Positions 61,392 through 64,000 of a DNA stretch of 64,000 bases are shown here, in pieces (position 1 is the first letter of the stretch; each line of letters opens with the position of its first letter). Below the pieces are notes generated by a model, which worked only from the letters and a program-made list of their open reading frames with translations, made no database searches and had not been told where the DNA came from. A program made the translations under genes and the position numbers. Source of the DNA: Anaerolineaceae bacterium (GTDB lineage: Bacteria; Chloroflexota; Anaerolineae; Anaerolineales; Anaerolineaceae); contig PABH01000035.1 of assembly GCA_002702705.1 (NCBI GenBank), positions 1-64,000 on the forward strand, in the 5' to 3' direction.

Positions 61392-62411
61392 ATGGCAAAA
61401 CTCTTCGTAACCGGCGGCGCTGGTTTTATTGGTTCAAATTTTATCCGGTATTGGTTGGAAAAATATCCGGAAGATGAGATCATTAATTATGATGTGTTAA
61501 CCTATTCCGGTAATTTGGCCAACCTGTTTGATGTGGAAGAAAAATTTGGCGACCGTTATTTGTTCGTACGGGGTGATATCGGTAACTACCTTTTTGCCCG
61601 TCATTTGTTTGATCAATACCACCCGGATATGATTGTTAATTTTGCGGCAGAGTCGCACAATAGTTATGCCATCACCAACCCCGGTATCTTTTTTGAAACG
61701 AATGTGGTTGGTACCCAGCGTTTATTACAAGCTGCCCTGGATGCAAAAGTACCGCGTTTTCATCACATCTCCACCTGTGAAGTTTATGGTGATCTGCCGC
61801 TGGATTCGGACCGTACCTTTAAAGAAGGCGATGCTTTTCATGCGCGCACCCCTTATAATGCTGCCAAAGCGGGCTCCGACCTGGCGGTGCGGGCTTATTT
61901 TGAAACCTTTCATCTACCGGTCACCATTTCGAACTGTTCCAATAACTATGGTCCATATCAATTCCCGGAAAAAGTTATTCCTTATTTTGCGGCTTTGTTA
62001 ATGGATAACAAACCAATGACCCTTTATAAAAACAGCAAAAACAGGCGGGAGTGGCTGCATGTTTTGGATCACTGCCGGGCAATTGACCTGGTTTTGAAAA
62101 AAGGAAAAATCGGGGAAACCTACCATGTTGGCAGCGGCCTGGAAGTGGATGTGGAAGAAATTGCGGACCGGTTGTTAAATATTTTTGGATTGGATCATTC
62201 TTATAAACAATATATTCCTGACCGTCCGGGTCATGACAGGCGATATCTGTTAGATTCCAGTAAGATTCGGGAGGAATTGGGTTGGCAGTCCCAGGTTGAA
62301 TTTGAATCCGGCTTCGCGGAAACCATTCAGTGGTATCGTGACCATGAAGATTGGTGGCGGCCGTTAATGGGGCGTTCTCCGGTTAAGGAAGATTCCTGGA
62401 AGACGGCGTAA
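61392..62411 (+). CDS. dTDP-glucose 4,6-dehydratase-like NAD-dependent epimerase/dehydratase
   Basis: A 339-residue SDR protein. The NAD motif is VTGGAGFIGSNF (6-17), with AAESHNSYA and PYNAAKAGSD (the YxxxK pair). STCEVYGDLPLD stands where RmlB has STDEVYG, so the acidic Asp is Cys. The family SHVDRSI is SHNSYAI here. Both changes fit a divergent subfamily with possibly altered chemistry on a dTDP- or other NDP-sugar. The start at 61392 is set by GGAGGA 7 nt before. It is followed 25 bases later by a dehydrogenase gene. Confidence 0.78.
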   Translation: MAKLFVTGGAGFIGSNFIRYWLEKYPEDEIINYDVLTYSGNLANLFDVEEKFGDRYLFVRGDIGNYLFARHLFDQYHPDMIVNFAAESHNSYAITNPGIFFETNVVGTQRLLQAALDAKVPRFHHISTCEVYGDLPLDSDRTFKEGDAFHARTPYNAAKAGSDLAVRAYFETFHLPVTISNCSNNYGPYQFPEKVIPYFAALLMDNKPMTLYKNSKNRREWLHVLDHCRAIDLVLKKGKIGETYHVGSGLEVDVEEIADRLLNIFGLDHSYKQYIPDRPGHDRRYLLDSSKIREELGWQSQVEFESGFAETIQWYRDHEDWWRPLMGRSPVKEDSWKTA

Positions 62412-62436
62412 AAATCTTTCCGATCACAGGGTTTTC

Positions 62437-63420
62437 ATGAATGTTCATTACCTGCATCCACCCAGCGAGCCTGGTTTATTAAGTCAGTTTATAGATGATC
62501 TGTCTTCTTGCATTCAGTTAACCACCGGAGAAGATAACCCGGCTCGGTTTGATTGTGATGTATTAATTGAGGGCAGGCCGCCGGATGAACTTCTGGCTGG
62601 TAATCCGCATTTAAAAGCGGTGGTTATTCCGTTTGCCGGTTTGCCGCCAGTTACCCGCGAACGATGTCAACGGTATCCCAACCTGTCTGTTTATAATCTG
62701 CATCATAACGCCATCATTACGGCCGAGATGGCGATCACATTAATGCTTTCCGCAGCCCGTTTTGTGGTGCGGTATGATCGCGGCATCCGAAACCATGATT
62801 GGTCGCTTCGTTATCAAGATGAACGACCTTCTCTTCTTTTACACGGTAAAAAGGTGGTATTGCTCGGGTACGGCGCGATCGGAAAACATGTGGCGAGGGT
62901 CTGCCTGGCATTGGGGATGCAAGTAGAAGCTATTAAACGGCATGTCGTTACAGAAGGAGAAGCGTTTGATGGCATTCCCTGTTTTTCAACGGCGCAATTG
63001 GAACAGCGCCTGGTGGACGCTGCTGTGATGATGGTGGTTTGTCCGCTGACCGATGAAACAAGGGGTTTAATCGGGGAAAAACAACTGCAAATGATGCCCG
63101 CTGGTGGGGTTTTGGTAAATGTTGGGCGGGCAGAAATCGTGGATCAGGAAGCTTTATATCGGGTTTTATCCAGCGGTCACCTGGCAGCCGCCGGGTTGGA
63201 TGTCTGGTACAACTATCCTGAAACAAAAACCGACCGGGTCAATACCAAACCAGCAGACTTTCCATTTTGGGAGATGGATCAGGTTATTCTCAGTCCGCAC
63301 CGTGGGGGACATACACAAGAAACGGAATTACTGCGCATGCAGCACCTGGCGGTCTTGTTAAACCAGCTTGCGGAAGGGCAAGATCTCATTCAGCCAATCA
63401 ATTTATCACTTGGCTATTAA
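62437..63420 (+). CDS. D-isomer-specific 2-hydroxyacid dehydrogenase
   Basis: A 327-residue NAD-dependent dehydrogenase. It has the VLLGYGAIGKHVARV Rossmann motif, PLTDETRGLIGEKQLQMM, NVGRAEIVDQEAL (the Arg motif), LDVWYNYP and a catalytic His near SPHRGGH. It would reduce a 2-oxo acid. Adjacent to the sugar dehydratase, so it may act on a sugar-derived acid or serve a general role. Moderate AGGG ribosome site. Confidence 0.85.
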   Translation: MNVHYLHPPSEPGLLSQFIDDLSSCIQLTTGEDNPARFDCDVLIEGRPPDELLAGNPHLKAVVIPFAGLPPVTRERCQRYPNLSVYNLHHNAIITAEMAITLMLSAARFVVRYDRGIRNHDWSLRYQDERPSLLLHGKKVVLLGYGAIGKHVARVCLALGMQVEAIKRHVVTEGEAFDGIPCFSTAQLEQRLVDAAVMMVVCPLTDETRGLIGEKQLQMMPAGGVLVNVGRAEIVDQEALYRVLSSGHLAAAGLDVWYNYPETKTDRVNTKPADFPFWEMDQVILSPHRGGHTQETELLRMQHLAVLLNQLAEGQDLIQPINLSLGY

Positions 63421-63723
63421 TATGTAGAATTTGTCAGGTTGTTACCGCAGGGGGGAAACTACTTATATGGGATATGGATTTTCCCCATTGTTGGTTAAGG
63501 TTAAGTTCATTAATATTAACTTTAGTCGATTGGGATGATTTATTAAAAATTTTGGTTTTATACCAATGAAGGGTTCTCTTTTGAACTGGTTTTTTTATGA
63601 GATTACCTGTTTCAGCCAGATGAAATTCATTTATGGGAAATGGATATCCCTAAAAATAATTGGAAATAAGGCACAAGAAATCAAATCGAATCAAAAAAAG
63701 TGAAAAACAATAAATTTGTTAAT

Positions 63724-63822
63724 AAAGAGCTGAGTCTGCGAGAGGACAAACATGGGGGAGAACAGCAGGAATGTTTTACCATCGGGGAACAGGTATAAAC
63801 ACCGGACTCAGCTCTTTTCTGG
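63724..63822 (+). ncRNA. Candidate structured RNA
   Basis: AAAGAGCTGAGTC (63724-63736) pairs perfectly with GACTCAGCTCTTT (63805-63817) around 68 nt. Inside, AAACAT/ATGTTT and TACC/GGTA can form two arms, giving a possible three-way junction. T-rich exit (CTCTTTTCT). No known RNA family was recognised. The stretch 63421-63723 holds nothing else. Confidence 0.35.
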
Positions 63823-63850
63823 GGGAAATTATTTATCCAAAAAATTAAAA

Positions 63851-63884
63851 AACCCAACCCGAGAGAATTCTCTCGGGTTGGGTT
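63851..63884 (-). terminator. 34-bp palindromic terminator of the 3'-partial gene
   Basis: Perfect palindrome from 63851 (AACCCAACCCGAGAGA) to 63884 around AATT. In the minus-strand direction it is followed by TTTTAATTTT. Confidence 0.85.
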
Positions 63885-63911
63885 ACGTTTGTAATCAAAT
63901 CCCTTTGTTAA

Positions 63912-64000
63912 TTAGCGGCGGAAAAGCCCCACGATGAATAATAACACCACGGCACCACCAATTGCGACCAGCAGACTGTATAAGTTGAAACCAGTAAAGC
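63912..64000 (-). CDS. GlsB/YeaQ/YmgE family stress protein, C-terminal part (partial)
   Basis: The last 28 residues, running off the window edge, read FTGFNLYSLLVAIGGAVVLL then FIVGLFRR and a stop. This matches the final TM helix of the small YeaQ/YmgE/GlsB membrane proteins, about 80 residues when full length. A terminator lies 28 bp beyond the stop. Confidence 0.7.
   Translation of the reverse strand, partial: FTGFNLYSLLVAIGGAVVLLFIVGLFRR

Noticed and set aside
63724-63822. Hammerhead, c-di-GMP, fluoride or SRP RNA identity for the stem-closed RNA
   Set aside because: None of their conserved cores (CUGAUGA/GAAA, GGUCACGCAC, or the SRP GGAA/AGCA set) is present in the right place.
1-64000. 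tRNA, rRNA and CRISPR arrays
   Set aside because: Looked for T-loop GGTTCGA patterns with acceptor pairing and for 28-37 bp regular repeats with spacers; none found. The 18-bp and ~207-bp repeats lack unique spacers.

Overview
The window looks like chromosome of an anaerobic or facultative member of the Chloroflexota, most likely Anaerolineae. This is inferred from gene content and style, with no marker rRNA in the window. GC is moderate. Many secreted proteins are lipoproteins or anchored proteins with Thr/Pro/Glu-rich linkers, and there are no outer-membrane genes. The window also holds a DUF5671 membrane protein, a tungsten-type aldehyde:ferredoxin oxidoreductase, split transketolase and separated gatB / gatCA loci. 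No rRNA, tRNA, CRISPR or phage genes were seen.

Layout. 0-12 kb: an MFS exporter, a SRPBCC membrane protein, a ParA ATPase paired with an orphan CheW, a peroxiredoxin, a signalling operon (Hpt/REC/REC/GGDEF protein plus a hybrid histidine kinase) and a Dna2/UPF1-type helicase broken by a frameshift and an in-frame TGA. 12-22 kb: secreted proteins, gatB, glutamate dehydrogenase behind a terminator-bearing leader, a DUF5671 membrane protein, gatC-gatA. 22-27 kb: a PRC-barrel lipoprotein, a TPR secreted protein and a REP-type transposase (RAYT) sitting among four of its presumed palindromic repeats. 27-41 kb: TSUP exporter, CBS proteins, glycosyltransferases, GNATs, a DUF2726 protein with a frameshifted zinc ribbon, a decayed HEAT-repeat gene, a DsrE/M28 peptidase pair, aminotransferase, nucleotidyltransferase and a PPOX-like protein.

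41.9-51.8 kb is the most interesting block: ROK regulator with a sharp promoter and operator, FucI-like isomerase, split transketolase (two genes), an RpiB/LacAB-fold isomerase without the usual phosphate-binding signature, a GH31 glycosidase, a tungsten aldehyde:ferredoxin oxidoreductase and a TauE/SafE exporter. The set and order fit the sulfoglycolytic transketolase (sulfo-TK) pathway for sulfoquinovose. The last step, sulfoacetaldehyde to sulfoacetate, would be done by a ferredoxin-linked oxidoreductase instead of the known reductase or CoA-acylating dehydrogenase. This is a hypothesis, and the GH31 looks as much like an alpha-xylosidase as a sulfoquinovosidase.

51.8-53.4 kb holds a second, unrelated RAYT inside its own ~207-bp repeat array, with a solo copy of that repeat upstream of the ROK regulator. 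53.5-60.6 kb holds a PanE-like protein, two beta-propeller surface proteins with a shared promoter element, and a two-component system whose kinase has a Met/His-rich sensor loop. Two small secreted paralogous proteins flank this system. Their promoters share the same layout: tandem 11-bp TTYAYA boxes, 4 nt, then TATGAT. They are probably its regulon. 60.6-64 kb: a structured leader, a dTDP-glucose dehydratase-like protein, a D-2-hydroxyacid dehydrogenase, a candidate structured RNA and the 3' end of a GlsB/YeaQ-type gene.
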